Positions 1-8,988 of a stretch of 64,000 nt of DNA are shown here, one piece after another. How positions within the stretch are numbered: position 1 is the first letter of the stretch; every line of letters begins with the position of its first letter. A program made the translations under genes and the position numbers. The notes beneath the pieces were generated by a model. It was given only the letters and a program-made list of their open reading frames with translations, made no database searches and had not been told where the DNA came from. The stretch is from Taklimakanibacter deserti (GTDB taxonomy: Bacteria > Pseudomonadota > Alphaproteobacteria > Rhizobiales > Aestuariivirgaceae), in contig QORU01000001.1 in NCBI GenBank assembly GCA_003574785.1, positions 124,001 to 188,000 of the forward strand, given 5' to 3'.

Positions 1-394
1 GGAGAAGCGGAGCTGCGGCGCCGATCGCATCGAAGGTCGGAAGCAGGGCGATCATCAGCGAGCCCGTGCACATCAGGAGCACCGAAGCCACCATCGACAC
101 CTTGCGGCCACGGGCATCCGCCAGCCAGCCGAACAGCCAGCCGCCGAGAGGCCGCATGAAGAAGCCTACCGCAAAGATGCCGGCCGTCGCCAGAAGCTGG
201 CTGGTCTGGTCGCCCTTTGGAAAGAAGGCTTGCGCAAAATATATGGAAGTGAAGGCATAGGCATAGAAGTCATACCATTCCACCAGATTGCCCGACGATG
301 CTCCGATGATGGCCTTGATCCGGCGAGCTTTGCTCATCCCGGAATCCGGCGTTCTGTCCAAAACGCCTGCTTCAGCGTGCTCGATTACGCTCAT
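1..394 (-). CDS. kgtP: MFS metabolite:H+ symporter, KgtP-like (3' part outside window)
   Basis: Only the N-terminal 131 residues are in the window; the gene runs off its left edge. The peptide begins [10 protein letters not shown] and contains [17 protein letters not shown], then [16 protein letters not shown] followed by ARGRK. This is the TM1 region and the loop 2-3 signature of the metabolite:H+ symporter branch of the major facilitator superfamily, and the order of motifs matches E. coli alpha-ketoglutarate permease KgtP closely. The ATG at 394 is preceded by a GGGAGGA ribosome-binding site. Predicted role: proton-coupled uptake of a dicarboxylate or 2-oxoglutarate across the inner membrane. 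A sigma54-type promoter lies about 50 bp upstream and a DctB/DctD-like two-component system is divergent, which resembles the RpoN/MifSR control of 2-oxoglutarate uptake known in Pseudomonas. The exact substrate is inferred. Confidence 0.8.
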   Translation of the reverse strand, partial: MSVIEHAEAGVLDRTPDSGMSKARRIKAIIGASSGNLVEWYDFYAYAFTSIYFAQAFFPKGDQTSQLLATAGIFAVGFFMRPLGGWLFGWLADARGRKVSMVASVLLMCTGSLMIALLPTFDAIGAAAPLL

Positions 395-441
395 GAGGTT
401 CCTCCCTGATTCGCCGTCGCAATGACGGCGGCGACCAGGAA

Positions 442-457
442 CGCAATTCCCATGCCA
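442..457 (-). promoter_or_regulatory. sigma54 (-24/-12) promoter for the kgtP-like gene
   Basis: The minus strand reads TGGCATGGGAATTGCG, matching the RpoN consensus TGGCAYR-N4-TTGCW except for the last base, with the required 12-bp spacing between GG and GC. It sits about 48 bp upstream of the start at 394. Confidence 0.8.
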
Positions 458-513
458 GACGAGTCGGATCGGAATTCGCTACGAATCCGTTTGGTTCATG
501 AGTAACACAAGCC

Positions 514-555
514 GGGCTGGCAGAATTCAGCCCACGAAGTTGGCAAAAAATTGCC
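514..555. promoter_or_regulatory. Candidate enhancer (UAS) inverted repeats between divergent sigma54 promoters
   Basis: Two inverted repeats lie between the divergent promoters: GGGCTG-8 bp-CAGCCC at 514-533 and GGCAA-AAAA-TTGCC at 542-555. They are about 60-110 bp from the leftward promoter and 65-105 bp from the rightward one, the usual distance for binding by a DctD/NtrC-type activator. Binding by the adjacent activator is inferred. Confidence 0.45.
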
Positions 556-617
556 GAGGATCAACCGCCCCAGCACATCCCTGATGGCATTGGCACCGTT
601 TTCCTTCCTTTCGGCCA

Positions 618-633
618 TGGCATGAAAGTTGCT
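618..633 (+). promoter_or_regulatory. sigma54 (-24/-12) promoter for the two-component operon
   Basis: TGGCATGAAAGTTGCT is a perfect match to TGGCAYR-N4-TTGCW. It points toward the kinase gene at 781 and implies a leader of about 135 nt. It suggests that the sigma54 activator encoded downstream controls its own operon. Confidence 0.75.
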
Positions 634-780
634 ATATATCCCTAGGAGGATACGTCTATCGGTAACGGTAGATGGATTTGCCGCAAGAAAGATGCTTGGA
701 TTGCCTGCGCCTCATAACGAGCAGATGAGCTGTTCGATCTCAAGATAGAGCCGGCGCGGAATGATGGGAGGAAACGTGGC

Positions 781-2712
781 TTGCTCAACAAAGCATTGGG
801 TTTGCCGGATGAGCTGCGACCAGCTCACGCGGAAAGATCAAGCGAAGCTTCGCTTCGTCATGCGGCCCAAAGTGGCTATTCCAATCTTTTCGGCTGGAAG
901 GCCTTTGCGAATCTGATCATCGCGCTGGCTTTATCGGCCGGCGCAGGCTTGGCGGTGCGCTCATATGCCGAGGAAATCGGCACTCAATCTTTGGCGAGAC
1001 AGGCGGACGAAAGGCTGAACCTGCTCGCAGCCACCTTTGTCACCCGCCTGGAGCGGTTTCGTTACCTTCCCAATGTCATTGCTCGATCCCGAGAGATCGA
1101 AAACCTTCTTGCGGACCAGGCGAATACTGAAAGCGTCAAAACCGGCAACCGTCTGCTGAAATCACTGGGCGATGGTGCGGGCGCGCTGGCCCTCTATGTC
1201 ATCAATGCAGATGGTCTGACACTCGCGGCCAGCAACCACGATCAGCCGGGCAGTTTTGTCGGGCAGAACTACCGCTTCCGGCCATATTTCCAGGATGCCA
1301 TCACAATAGGCGAGGGGCGCTACTATGGCGTCGGGGTCACGACAGGCGAGCCCGGATACTTTCTTTCCACCGGCGTTCGCAGCGGGAATGACATGTCAGG
1401 CGTAGCGGTCGTCAAGATCGACCTCCTTCCCCTGGAAACACAATGGCGCGAGGCTGGCGAATTGGTGAGTGTCGTCGATTCGACCGGCGTCATCTTTCTG
1501 TCGTCCGAGCCGGCCTGGCGCTATCAGGCAACGCGCCCAATCTCGACTGCCGACCGGGATTTGATCCAACACGAAAAAAGATATGGCAACGCTTCCCTGG
1601 TTGCGGTTCCCTGGCGTCCCCTGGACGAGAATTCGGCGAGCGGGCGTGGCGTTCATCTTATTGCGATCAACGATAATCGGCGGTCTGAAGCACGGGTGGT
1701 GAGGACGATGCCGCTGGGCGAAATCGGCTGGAGTTTGGTCTATCTCGCCAACCCCGCGCCCGCCAGGCTTCAAGCCAATATCGCCGGCCTGGCGGCATTC
1801 CTTGCCGCACTTCTCGCATGCGCGGCCCTGCTGATCCTCGCGCAGCGGCGACAAGTCAGAAAGGTCGAGCGCCAGGCGCTTAAGCAATTGGAAGCGCGTG
1901 TCGTCGAACGAACGGCAGCCCTTGTCGAGACGAATCGGCAGCTATCGGCGGAAATCGCAGAAAGGAAAACCGCACAAAGGGAGCTCGGAACGACCCGAAG
2001 CAGCTTGGACCAGGCAGCGAAGCTCGCGACCATCGGTCAGGCATTCGCCGGTTTTACGCATGAAATCAACCAGCCCTTGGCGGCGTTCCGGACCTACATT
2101 TCCTCGACGCGGCTGTTGCTCGACCAGAACAGGACGAGCGAGATTCGCGGGAATATCGATGTCATGGACGGCGTGGTGGAGAGGATATTGAGCCTGACCA
2201 ACCAGCTGAAAGGGCTTGCCCGACGGGACGCCGACGATTTCGAGGAAATCAACATCTCTCTGCTCGTTGGCCGCATTGCCGATCTTCTCAGATTTCGTTT
2301 CGAGCAGTTCAACATAGTGTTCACAAGCGACCTCGCATCCTCCGGCCCGGTGACGGGAAGCAGGTCGCGTCTTGAACAGATGATGCTTAATCTGCTGACC
2401 AATGCCATCGACGCTGTCGAGAACGTCCAGTATCCCAGGGTCGAGATCTCTTCGCGCGACTCGCGGGAGGGGTGCGTGATCGCGGTCCACGACAATGGAC
2501 CCGGGATCGACGACGCTGTTGCAGACGAGCTGTTCAAGCCGTTCTTCACGACCAAGGCTCCGGGGAAGGGGTTGGGGCTGGGATTGTCGATCGTCCATCG
2601 CATCGTGACCGACCATCAAGGAACGATCAGTTGCGGACGGTCGCACCTCGGCGGTGCCGTCTTCACGGTGTGGCTGCCGTGCCGCCCGCGCATAGGCGGA
2701 GGTTCGGACTAA
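781..2712 (+). CDS. DctB-family sensor histidine kinase
   Basis: This 643-residue inner-membrane kinase has a first transmembrane helix at about 41-60, a periplasmic sensor region of about 270 residues (double-Cache size, as in DctB and MifS), a second helix at about 331-355, a coiled-coil linker, a HisKA domain with the phospho-accepting His427 in FTHEINQPL, and a HATPase domain with the N box at Asn541, DNGPGID at about 571 and a GLGLGLSIV glycine box. The start is TTG 781, 9 nt after a GGGAGGA site. Its TAA overlaps the ATG of the response regulator by one base, so the two genes are translationally coupled. Divergent transport and the sigma54 promoters suggest it senses a C4/C5-dicarboxylate. 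The ligand is inferred. Confidence 0.88.
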   Translation: MLNKALGLPDELRPAHAERSSEASLRHAAQSGYSNLFGWKAFANLIIALALSAGAGLAVRSYAEEIGTQSLARQADERLNLLAATFVTRLERFRYLPNVIARSREIENLLADQANTESVKTGNRLLKSLGDGAGALALYVINADGLTLAASNHDQPGSFVGQNYRFRPYFQDAITIGEGRYYGVGVTTGEPGYFLSTGVRSGNDMSGVAVVKIDLLPLETQWREAGELVSVVDSTGVIFLSSEPAWRYQATRPISTADRDLIQHEKRYGNASLVAVPWRPLDENSASGRGVHLIAINDNRRSEARVVRTMPLGEIGWSLVYLANPAPARLQANIAGLAAFLAALLACAALLILAQRRQVRKVERQALKQLEARVVERTAALVETNRQLSAEIAERKTAQRELGTTRSSLDQAAKLATIGQAFAGFTHEINQPLAAFRTYISSTRLLLDQNRTSEIRGNIDVMDGVVERILSLTNQLKGLARRDADDFEEINISLLVGRIADLLRFRFEQFNIVFTSDLASSGPVTGSRSRLEQMMLNLLTNAIDAVENVQYPRVEISSRDSREGCVIAVHDNGPGIDDAVADELFKPFFTTKAPGKGLGLGLSIVHRIVTDHQGTISCGRSHLGGAVFTVWLPCRPRIGGGSD

Positions 2713-4088
2713 TGTCCACCGAGACACGCATACTGGTTGTCGAGGACGATGCCGTGCTGCGTTCCTCATTGGCGCAGTGGCTGGGATTGAACCATTTCGT
2801 GGTGGCACTTGCCGAAGATGCGGAAACGGCCGTCAAGCTCAGTGCCTCCGGCAACCCGGATGTCGTTCTCAGTGACGTTCGGATGCCTGGCAAAAGCGGC
2901 ATCGAGCTGTTGCGCTCGCTGCGGCAGGATCGGCCGGAGCTTCCCGTCGTCATGTTGAGTGGGCACGCCGATGTGCCGATGGCCGTCGAAGCGATGCGGT
3001 ACGGCGCCTTCGACTTCCTGACGAAGCCCTATGTCCCGGAACAGCTGGTGAGCGTGCTGAGGAACGCCGCCGAACATGCGCGCATGCGAAGACGCCTCCA
3101 GGCGTTTGAGGATGAGGCTAAAGTGTCCGCATCGCTCGAAGGCCGCATTCTCGGCCAGTCTCCCGCCGTTCAGAAGCTGCGTGTGGAGCTGAGCCAGCTT
3201 GTCGATCTTCCGATCAACGTGCTTTTGCATGGTGAAACCGGTTCAGGCAAAGAAGTGGCGGCGCGCGCGCTTCATGATTTGAGCAGTCGGTGCAAGGGGC
3301 CTCTGGTGGCCATCAACTGTGCGGCTATCCCCGCCGACTTGATAGAGAGTGAGCTGTTCGGTCACGAGGCCGGCGCGTTTACCGGCGCCAGAGCCGTTCG
3401 AGTCGGCAAGTTTGAGTGCGCCAACAAGGGCACTTTATTTCTCGACGAAGTCGACAGCATGCCGCTTGCCGTGCAGGCCAAATTGCTGCGCGTCCTGCAG
3501 GAGGGGCGTGTGGTTCGTCTTGGCTCCAACAAGGAGCTGGCAATCGACGTTCACGTCGTCTCGGCCACAAAAGTGGATTTGCGGGAGCTGATCGAGGAAG
3601 GAACGTTTCGCGAGGACCTCTATTTCAGGCTCATCGGAGCAGAGGTCGTCATCCCACCTTTGCGGGAGCGCGACGACGACAAGCTTCTACTGTTCCGATA
3701 CTTTGCAAAAGCTATGGCGGGCCGGACGAAACGCGCCATCGCGGAATTGTCACCGAGTGAACTGCTCTTCATCAACTCATACCATTGGCCGGGAAACATC
3801 CGCGAAGTGAAGCTGCTGGCGGAGAGATTTGCACTCGAGCTCCCTTGGGTGCAGACGATGGAAAAGAAGGCCGTTGCCAGTCGACCTTCAACCGACTCCG
3901 ATATGCGATCCCTGGTGGAGCAAACAGCCGGTTTTGAAAAACAGGCGATCGAGGAAGCGCTCGCGCGCGCCGGCGGTTCGGTGACCGAGGCTGCTTTGCT
4001 TCTGCAAATACCACGCCGCACGCTGAACGAAAAACTGTTGCGGCTCAAGATCGACCGGACTTCGTACAAACCCAAGGATCGGCCTTGA
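2712..4088 (+). CDS. Sigma54-dependent response regulator, DctD/NtrC type
   Basis: The 458-residue protein has a receiver domain (1-120, phospho-acceptor Asp55 in LSDVRMPG, Lys105), an AAA+ sigma54-activation domain and a C-terminal Fis-type helix-turn-helix (about 420-450). The AAA+ domain carries Walker A GETGSGKE (174-181), an intact GAFTGA loop (221-226) that contacts sigma54, and Walker B LFLDE (about 242-246). The start ATG overlaps the kinase stop (TAATG). With all sigma54-activator motifs intact it should be a functional enhancer-binding protein for the two promoters at 442-457 and 618-633. Whether it also controls the TRAP transporter 92 bp downstream cannot be seen; no sigma54 site lies in that gap. 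Confidence 0.9.
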   Translation: MSTETRILVVEDDAVLRSSLAQWLGLNHFVVALAEDAETAVKLSASGNPDVVLSDVRMPGKSGIELLRSLRQDRPELPVVMLSGHADVPMAVEAMRYGAFDFLTKPYVPEQLVSVLRNAAEHARMRRRLQAFEDEAKVSASLEGRILGQSPAVQKLRVELSQLVDLPINVLLHGETGSGKEVAARALHDLSSRCKGPLVAINCAAIPADLIESELFGHEAGAFTGARAVRVGKFECANKGTLFLDEVDSMPLAVQAKLLRVLQEGRVVRLGSNKELAIDVHVVSATKVDLRELIEEGTFREDLYFRLIGAEVVIPPLRERDDDKLLLFRYFAKAMAGRTKRAIAELSPSELLFINSYHWPGNIREVKLLAERFALELPWVQTMEKKAVASRPSTDSDMRSLVEQTAGFEKQAIEEALARAGGSVTEAALLLQIPRRTLNEKLLRLKIDRTSYKPKDRP

Positions 4089-4180
4089 AGCACTCTTACG
4101 CGCCAATCGAAAGTAGGATTGTCCTTGACCGCCGGGGCTTGCGAGAACAGTCTGCAAACACAACAGTGGGAGAAACGCCA

Positions 4181-5164
4181 ATGACACGATTTTCACGCCG
4201 TGACCTGCTTGCCGTGATGGGCGGCGCCGCTTTGGTGCCCATGCTCGGCATTCCGCAAGGTCATGCGGCGACGCGCTATATCGTCATCGGCACGGGCGGT
4301 ACGGGTGGTGTCTTCTATCCCTATGGCGGCGGCCTGGCCCAGCTTCTTTCCAAGAAACTTCCCGACACGCAAGCGACGGCGGAAGTGACGGGGGGCTCCG
4401 TCGACAATGTGAAGCTCCTCGCCACCGGTGATGCCGAGATCGGCTTCTCGACCGTCGACTCCGCTTATGACGGCTTCAAGGGCGAAGAGGTCTACAAGGA
4501 TGCCGGCCCGCAGAAGATCGCGACGCTCGCGGTCCTTTATCCGAGCGTCCTCCATGTGGTCGCGTCGAAAGCGAGCGGCATCAAGACGGTCGCCGATATC
4601 AAGGGCAAGCGTGCCTCGGTCGGATCGGCCGGCTCGTCGACGGAATCGATCGCCGACCGTGTGCTGGCCGCTGGCGGGCTCGATCCGATGAAGGACGTCA
4701 CCCGCGACAATCTGGGTGTCGCCGAATCGGTCGGCGCGCTCAAGGACGGCAAGGTCGATGTGTTCTTCTGGATCGGCGGCGTGCCGACGGCGGCGGTCAA
4801 GGATCTCGTCTCGACCAACGCGAACGACGTGACTTTCATCAATACCGGCGATCTCGCCGGCGCCCTGGCCGCGAAATATCCGGGCGTCTACCGGCCGTCG
4901 ACCCTGAAGAAGGGCGCCTATGACGGCCTCGAGGCGGACCTGCCGGTGCTCGGCGTCGACAATGTCTTGCTCGTTCCCGAAGCCATGGACGGCGGGCTGG
5001 TGAAGGAAATACTGGCGGCCATGTTCGACAATCTCGCCGAGGTCGCCCAGATCCATCCCGTCGCCAAGCAATTGAAGCTCGAGACGGCGGCGGCGAAGAG
5101 CGCGGTTCCGCATCATCCGGCGGCGGTCGAATTCTACAAGAGCCGCGGCGTGACGGCGGGCTGA
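4181..5164 (+). CDS. TRAP transporter solute-binding protein, TAXI family
   Basis: This 327-residue periplasmic protein begins with a Tat-like signal (RFSRRDLLAVMGG..., cleavage near HAA at about 27-29). The mature part opens YIVIGTGGTGGVFYPYGGG, the hallmark of TAXI (TRAP-associated extracytoplasmic immunogenic) receptors, and continues with GSAGSSTE and the FFWIGGVP segment. ATG 4181 is chosen because GGGAGA precedes it; an upstream in-frame TTG at 4085 would put extra residues before the signal. It lies 10 bp before the fused TRAP permease and forms the binding component of that transporter. TAXI substrates are poorly known. The DctB/D-like system just upstream hints at an organic acid, which is inference only. 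Confidence 0.88.
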   Translation: MTRFSRRDLLAVMGGAALVPMLGIPQGHAATRYIVIGTGGTGGVFYPYGGGLAQLLSKKLPDTQATAEVTGGSVDNVKLLATGDAEIGFSTVDSAYDGFKGEEVYKDAGPQKIATLAVLYPSVLHVVASKASGIKTVADIKGKRASVGSAGSSTESIADRVLAAGGLDPMKDVTRDNLGVAESVGALKDGKVDVFFWIGGVPTAAVKDLVSTNANDVTFINTGDLAGALAAKYPGVYRPSTLKKGAYDGLEADLPVLGVDNVLLVPEAMDGGLVKEILAAMFDNLAEVAQIHPVAKQLKLETAAAKSAVPHHPAAVEFYKSRGVTAG

Positions 5165-5174
5165 GGCCACCGCG

Positions 5175-7286
5175 GTGACGACGGCGACGCCGCAAAGCGC
5201 TGACCTCGATCAGGACAAGCTCGATCAGCTCGCGATCGACAGCGAATCCGGGCGCACGCGCCGCTTGAGCGGCTGGCAAGCCTGGCTCGCCGCCGCCCTC
5301 TGCGCCGCGCTGTCGCTCTATGCGCTCTATTGGACGCAGTTCGCGATCAACACCTCGATCTACCGTGCGAGCTTCCTCGGCCTGGTACTAGTCGCGGCTT
5401 TCCTCATCTTCCCGTTGTTTCCGAAAGGCGAGGGCAAGCACGTCCGCATCATCGACTGGCTGCTGATCGCGCTCGCCTTCGCGTCGGTCTATTATTTCTG
5501 CACCCATCTCGAAGCGACCAAGATGCGCGCCACGGCGCCGCTCACGATCGAGATCTGGTTGGGCGGTGCCCTGATCCTCCTGGTGCTCGAGGCGACGCGG
5601 CGCGCCACCGGCTGGGCGCTGCCCGCCATCGCCATCCTCTTTCTCATTTATGGCTATTTCGGGCGCTATATGCCCGAGCCCTTCAACCACCGCGGCTTCT
5701 CGATCCCGCGCATCGTCGGACAGAACTACCTGACGCTCGAAGGCCTGTTCTCGACGCCCATGGACGTGGCGGCGACCTTCATCATCGTCTTCTCGCTCTA
5801 TGGCGCGGTGCTCGATCGCGGCGGTGCCGGCAAGTTCTATATCGACTGGGCCTTCGCGCTGTTCGGCAAGAGACCGGCGCCGGCGGCGCCCGGGCGCGCG
5901 GTGGTCGCTTCCGGCTTCCTCCTCGGCACCGTCTCAGGCTCGGGAGTCGCCACGACCGTCACCTTGGCCTCGCTCGCCTGGCCGATGCTCAAGCGCTCGG
6001 GCTATAATGCGGCAACGGCGGGCGGGCTCACCGCTGCCGCCGGCATCGGCGCCACGCTGTCGCCGCCGACACTCGGGGCGGCTGCCTTCATCATCGCCGA
6101 ATATCTCGAGATCAGCTATCTCGATGTCCTGGTCATGGCGACCATCCCGACGGTGCTCTACTATCTGTGCTGCTGGCTGATGGTGGAAGCCGATGCGCGC
6201 CGTCTCCATGTCAAGCCGGTCAAGACCAGCGACCAGCCGCTGTGGCGGCTCACCGTCGCGCAAGGCTATCATTTCCTGTCGCTGGCGGCGATCGCGGTGC
6301 TCCTCATCTATGGCATGAGCGCCTTTCTCGCCGTCTTCTGGTCGATCGTCATCGCCGTCATCCTCAGCATGATCAGGCCGGAGCAGCGGCTCCTCACGCT
6401 GCCCGGGGCCGCCTTGGGAGCCGCGGTCACACTCGCGGCCTTCCTCATCGGTTACCGCTTCTCTGTCGTGGCCTTCTTCGGCCTCATCGCCGGCGGTCTT
6501 CTGAGCATCGCCCTCTATTATTGGGAGAAGCGCCAGGGACGGGCGCCCGATGAAGCGACCGAGCGGATGATCGCGGCCCTTGTCGAGGGCGGCAAAGGAT
6601 GCGTCGGCATCGCCGCCACCTGCGCCACCGCCGGCATCATCGTCTCGATCATCAATCTTTCAGGCCTCGGGCTCAAGCTCTCAGGGCTGATCGTCGATCT
6701 GGGCGGCGGCAGCCTGCCCGTCACCATCCTGCTGGCCGCATTCTCCATGTGGATATTGGGCACCGCGATCCCGGTCACCGCCTCCTATATCATCGCCGCG
6801 GTGATCCTGGTGCCCGCACTCGTCTCGCTCGGCGTGCCGCAGCCGGCAGCGCACATGTTCATGTTCTATTACGCCGTGCTGGCCGACGTCTCGCCGCCGA
6901 CGGCGCTGGCACCCTTCGCCGCTTCCGCCATTTGCGGCGGCTCGCCGTTCCGCACCATGATGCAGGCGTGGAAATACACGCTGCCCGCCTTCGTGGTGCC
7001 GGTGATGTTCTGCCTGTCGCCCGACGGCATGGGGCTTCTGTTGTCGGGCAGCATCGAGCAGATTGTCCTCATCACGCTGACATCGTCCGCCGCTTTGGCC
7101 GGCTTCTGCATCGGCGCCGCCGGCTGGATCGCGGGGCCGGCGAATGCGGTCGAGCGCCTCGTCGCGGTCGCGGGCGGCATTGCGCTGATGGTGCCCGACT
7201 ATCGCTGGCAGACCGCCGGCGTCCTCTTGATCGCGAGCGTCGTGATCATCCATGTCTGGCGGTTCAGGCGGCTCGAAGCCGCCTGA
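5175..7286 (+). CDS. TRAP transporter permease, fused 4TM/12TM (DctQM) type
   Basis: The 703-residue polytopic membrane protein has a short hydrophilic N-terminus and about 16 or more hydrophobic helices. The fused small and large subunit arrangement is typical of TAXI-type TRAP systems. Recognisable DctM segments include FLLGTVSGSGVATTVTLAS, GGLTAAAGIGATLSPPTLGA and a second YAVLADVSPPTALAPFAAS block. The start is GTG 5175, close behind the receptor gene stop, so the two form an operon. It couples solute import to the sodium or proton gradient. Nothing is truncated. Confidence 0.9.
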   Translation: MTTATPQSADLDQDKLDQLAIDSESGRTRRLSGWQAWLAAALCAALSLYALYWTQFAINTSIYRASFLGLVLVAAFLIFPLFPKGEGKHVRIIDWLLIALAFASVYYFCTHLEATKMRATAPLTIEIWLGGALILLVLEATRRATGWALPAIAILFLIYGYFGRYMPEPFNHRGFSIPRIVGQNYLTLEGLFSTPMDVAATFIIVFSLYGAVLDRGGAGKFYIDWAFALFGKRPAPAAPGRAVVASGFLLGTVSGSGVATTVTLASLAWPMLKRSGYNAATAGGLTAAAGIGATLSPPTLGAAAFIIAEYLEISYLDVLVMATIPTVLYYLCCWLMVEADARRLHVKPVKTSDQPLWRLTVAQGYHFLSLAAIAVLLIYGMSAFLAVFWSIVIAVILSMIRPEQRLLTLPGAALGAAVTLAAFLIGYRFSVVAFFGLIAGGLLSIALYYWEKRQGRAPDEATERMIAALVEGGKGCVGIAATCATAGIIVSIINLSGLGLKLSGLIVDLGGGSLPVTILLAAFSMWILGTAIPVTASYIIAAVILVPALVSLGVPQPAAHMFMFYYAVLADVSPPTALAPFAASAICGGSPFRTMMQAWKYTLPAFVVPVMFCLSPDGMGLLLSGSIEQIVLITLTSSAALAGFCIGAAGWIAGPANAVERLVAVAGGIALMVPDYRWQTAGVLLIASVVIIHVWRFRRLEAA

Positions 7287-7365
7287 CGGCATTGCATCGA
7301 TACATTTCGTCAGGGTGCAATACTTCTCTTGCCGAAGCCGCAATCCCCGCCTACCAATCGCCGCC

Positions 7366-8286
7366 ATGGAACTCAAATTCAACACCCTCGATGTCTTCAC
7401 CAACCGGCGCTTCGGCGGCAATCCGGTCGCCATCGTCCATGATGCCGATGCTCTGACCACGGAGCAAATGCAGACGATCACCCGCGAGTTCAATCTCTCG
7501 GAGACTGTCTTCGTGATGAAGCCCAAGGATCCCGGCAACACCGCCCGGGTGCGGATCTTCTTTCCCGGCGGCGAGATGCCTTTCGCCGGCCATCCGACGC
7601 TCGGCTGCGCCGTGCTCCTTGCCGAGATGAAGCACAAGCCCGGCTGCTCCTTCGAGACCGAGATCAGGCTCGAGGAAGTCGCTGGCCTCGTGCCGGTCAA
7701 GGTCTCGCGCATCGGCGATGCGCCGCATGGCCTGTTCAAGGCGCCGGTCGTGCCGCAGAAGATCGCCGATGGTCCGGCTAAGGCCGATATCGCGGCGGCG
7801 CTGGGCATCTCGGCCGACGAGATCGGCTTCGATGCGCATAGGCCGATGCTGATCGAGGGCGGGCCTGCCTTTTTCTTCGTGCCCGTGCCGTCGCGCGCCA
7901 TCCTCGAAAGGGTGCGACCCTGCGAGCCCGCCTGGAGCGCCTTGATGGCCGCTCTCGGCGAGCATGAGGCCTATATCGATGCGGCTTACGTCTATACGCG
8001 GGGCGGCGACGGCAAGGATGTGTCGTTCCGCTCGCGCATGTTCGCGCCGGGCGGCGGCATACCCGAGGACCCGGCCACGGGTTCTGCCACGGCGCTTCTT
8101 GCGCGCCAGCTCCTGATCGCCGACAGGCTCAAGGACGGCAAGCATCGCTTCATCCTGGAGCAGGGCTATGAGATGAAGCGCCCGAGCGATCTCGTTCTCG
8201 AAGCGGACGTCGCGCAGGGCGACCTGGTTCAGGTCCGGGTCGGCGGTCAGGCCGTGCGCGTCTCGACAGGTACGATTACGGTCTAA
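7366..8286 (+). CDS. PhzF family isomerase/epimerase-like protein
   Basis: The 306-residue protein has the two-lobed PhzF fold signatures: an N-terminal FNTLDVFTNRRFGGNPVA segment, the catalytic Glu46 in NLSETVFV, FPGGEMPFAGHPTLG around residue 70, and the C-terminal FAPGGGIPEDPATGSA motif. PhzF isomerises trans-2,3-dihydro-3-hydroxyanthranilate in phenazine synthesis, but most family members lie outside phenazine clusters. No other phenazine gene is here, so the substrate is unknown. ATG 7366 gives the family's normal N-terminus. The 3' end overlaps the convergent small gene at 8283 by 4 bp. Confidence 0.88.
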   Translation: MELKFNTLDVFTNRRFGGNPVAIVHDADALTTEQMQTITREFNLSETVFVMKPKDPGNTARVRIFFPGGEMPFAGHPTLGCAVLLAEMKHKPGCSFETEIRLEEVAGLVPVKVSRIGDAPHGLFKAPVVPQKIADGPAKADIAAALGISADEIGFDAHRPMLIEGGPAFFFVPVPSRAILERVRPCEPAWSALMAALGEHEAYIDAAYVYTRGGDGKDVSFRSRMFAPGGGIPEDPATGSATALLARQLLIADRLKDGKHRFILEQGYEMKRPSDLVLEADVAQGDLVQVRVGGQAVRVSTGTITV

Positions 8287-8525
8287 TCAATATCAAGCAT
8301 CGCCTTGGCTTCAGCGGAGACGTCGAGGCTTTCCTGGGTGTTGCCGGCGGCGCAGAGCTGGGCCGCCTGCTTCTTCATGTCTTCGAGCTGAGCGCGCTCT
8401 TCACTCGAGAGCTCCTGGGAAGCGAGCGCCGCCTCGATCTTCTTGACGTCGTCCTCGCATTGGTTGGCGAAGGCCGGAACAACCGTGGCCGCAAGCAAAG
8501 CGATGACAAGGAGGGCAAGCCTCAT
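8283..8525 (-). CDS. Small secreted protein, paralogue of the 15675 gene
   Basis: This 80-residue protein has a clear Sec signal (MRLALLVIALLAATVVPAFA, cleavage before NQC) and a helical mature part rich in Ala, Glu and Lys with two cysteines. I do not recognise a named family. It aligns along its length with the gene at 15675-15911: both have AFANQC after the signal, an E/D-rich middle and an S...L..A ending, so the two are paralogues flanking the formamidase/sensor block. ATG 8525 is chosen because the longer reading adds residues before the signal peptide. Confidence 0.7.
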   Translation of the reverse strand: MRLALLVIALLAATVVPAFANQCEDDVKKIEAALASQELSSEERAQLEDMKKQAAQLCAAGNTQESLDVSAEAKAMLDID

Positions 8526-8608
8526 GGTGAACGATCCCCTAACCGTTGGATGCCTGAGAGTGGCAGAAAAACATGTCGGAACTGTGCATCGCCATAGCCC
8601 AAGCAAAA

Positions 8609-8631
8609 GGCCCGGGCAATAAGCCCGGGCC
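8609..8631 (-). terminator. Rho-independent terminator of the fmd operon
   Basis: GGCCCGGGC (8609-8617) and GCCCGGGCC (8623-8631) form a perfect 9-bp stem with a 5-nt loop. On the minus strand it is followed by CTTTTGCTT. It lies about 50 bp after the last gene of the formamidase operon. Confidence 0.75.
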
Positions 8632-8681
8632 AGTGAGCAGCGCCGACTGAGGCAGGGGATGAGGGGGAGGAGGTCCTGCCG

Positions 8682-8975
8682 TCAGTGGCCGATCATCCAG
8701 CGCCGCATGGGGGATTTCTTGCCGCCGCCGCAAAGCTTGCAGCCGCAATTGGCGAGATGGGCGCGCTTGACGCGCTTGGGCTCGCTGGTGCTGCGCTGAG
8801 ACCGGTCAAGCGCCTTGCGCAACGTGCCGTTGATCAGGCTGAGATGCGGCGAAGCCACATCGCGTTGGCTTGGGTTCGCGCAGCTGGGGCACGCGCAGGG
8901 CAAATCAGCGTCCGCCATGGGCGACCAGGCATCGAAGGGGCCGCAAGTCGCGCATGAATAATTATAGAGGGGCAT
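8682..8975 (-). CDS. fmdB: FmdB-type zinc-ribbon protein
   Basis: The 97-residue protein opens MPLYNYSCATCGPFDAW and carries CACPSC about 15 residues later, the paired CxxC zinc ribbon of the FmdB/CxxC_CxxC_SSSS family. A further CGCKLC lies near the C-terminus. In Methylophilus methylotrophus FmdB accompanies formamidase and is proposed to regulate amidase synthesis. Here it is the last gene of a formamidase operon, 13 bp after the channel gene. ATG 8975 starts the canonical MPLY motif. Confidence 0.85.
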   Translation of the reverse strand: MPLYNYSCATCGPFDAWSPMADADLPCACPSCANPSQRDVASPHLSLINGTLRKALDRSQRSTSEPKRVKRAHLANCGCKLCGGGKKSPMRRWMIGH

Positions 8976-8988
8976 GACATTCTCCTGA

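Noticed and set aside
4089..4180. Search for a sigma54 site ahead of the TAXI gene
   Set aside because: A TTGC is present, but no GG lies 12 bp before the GC, so no promoter is claimed.
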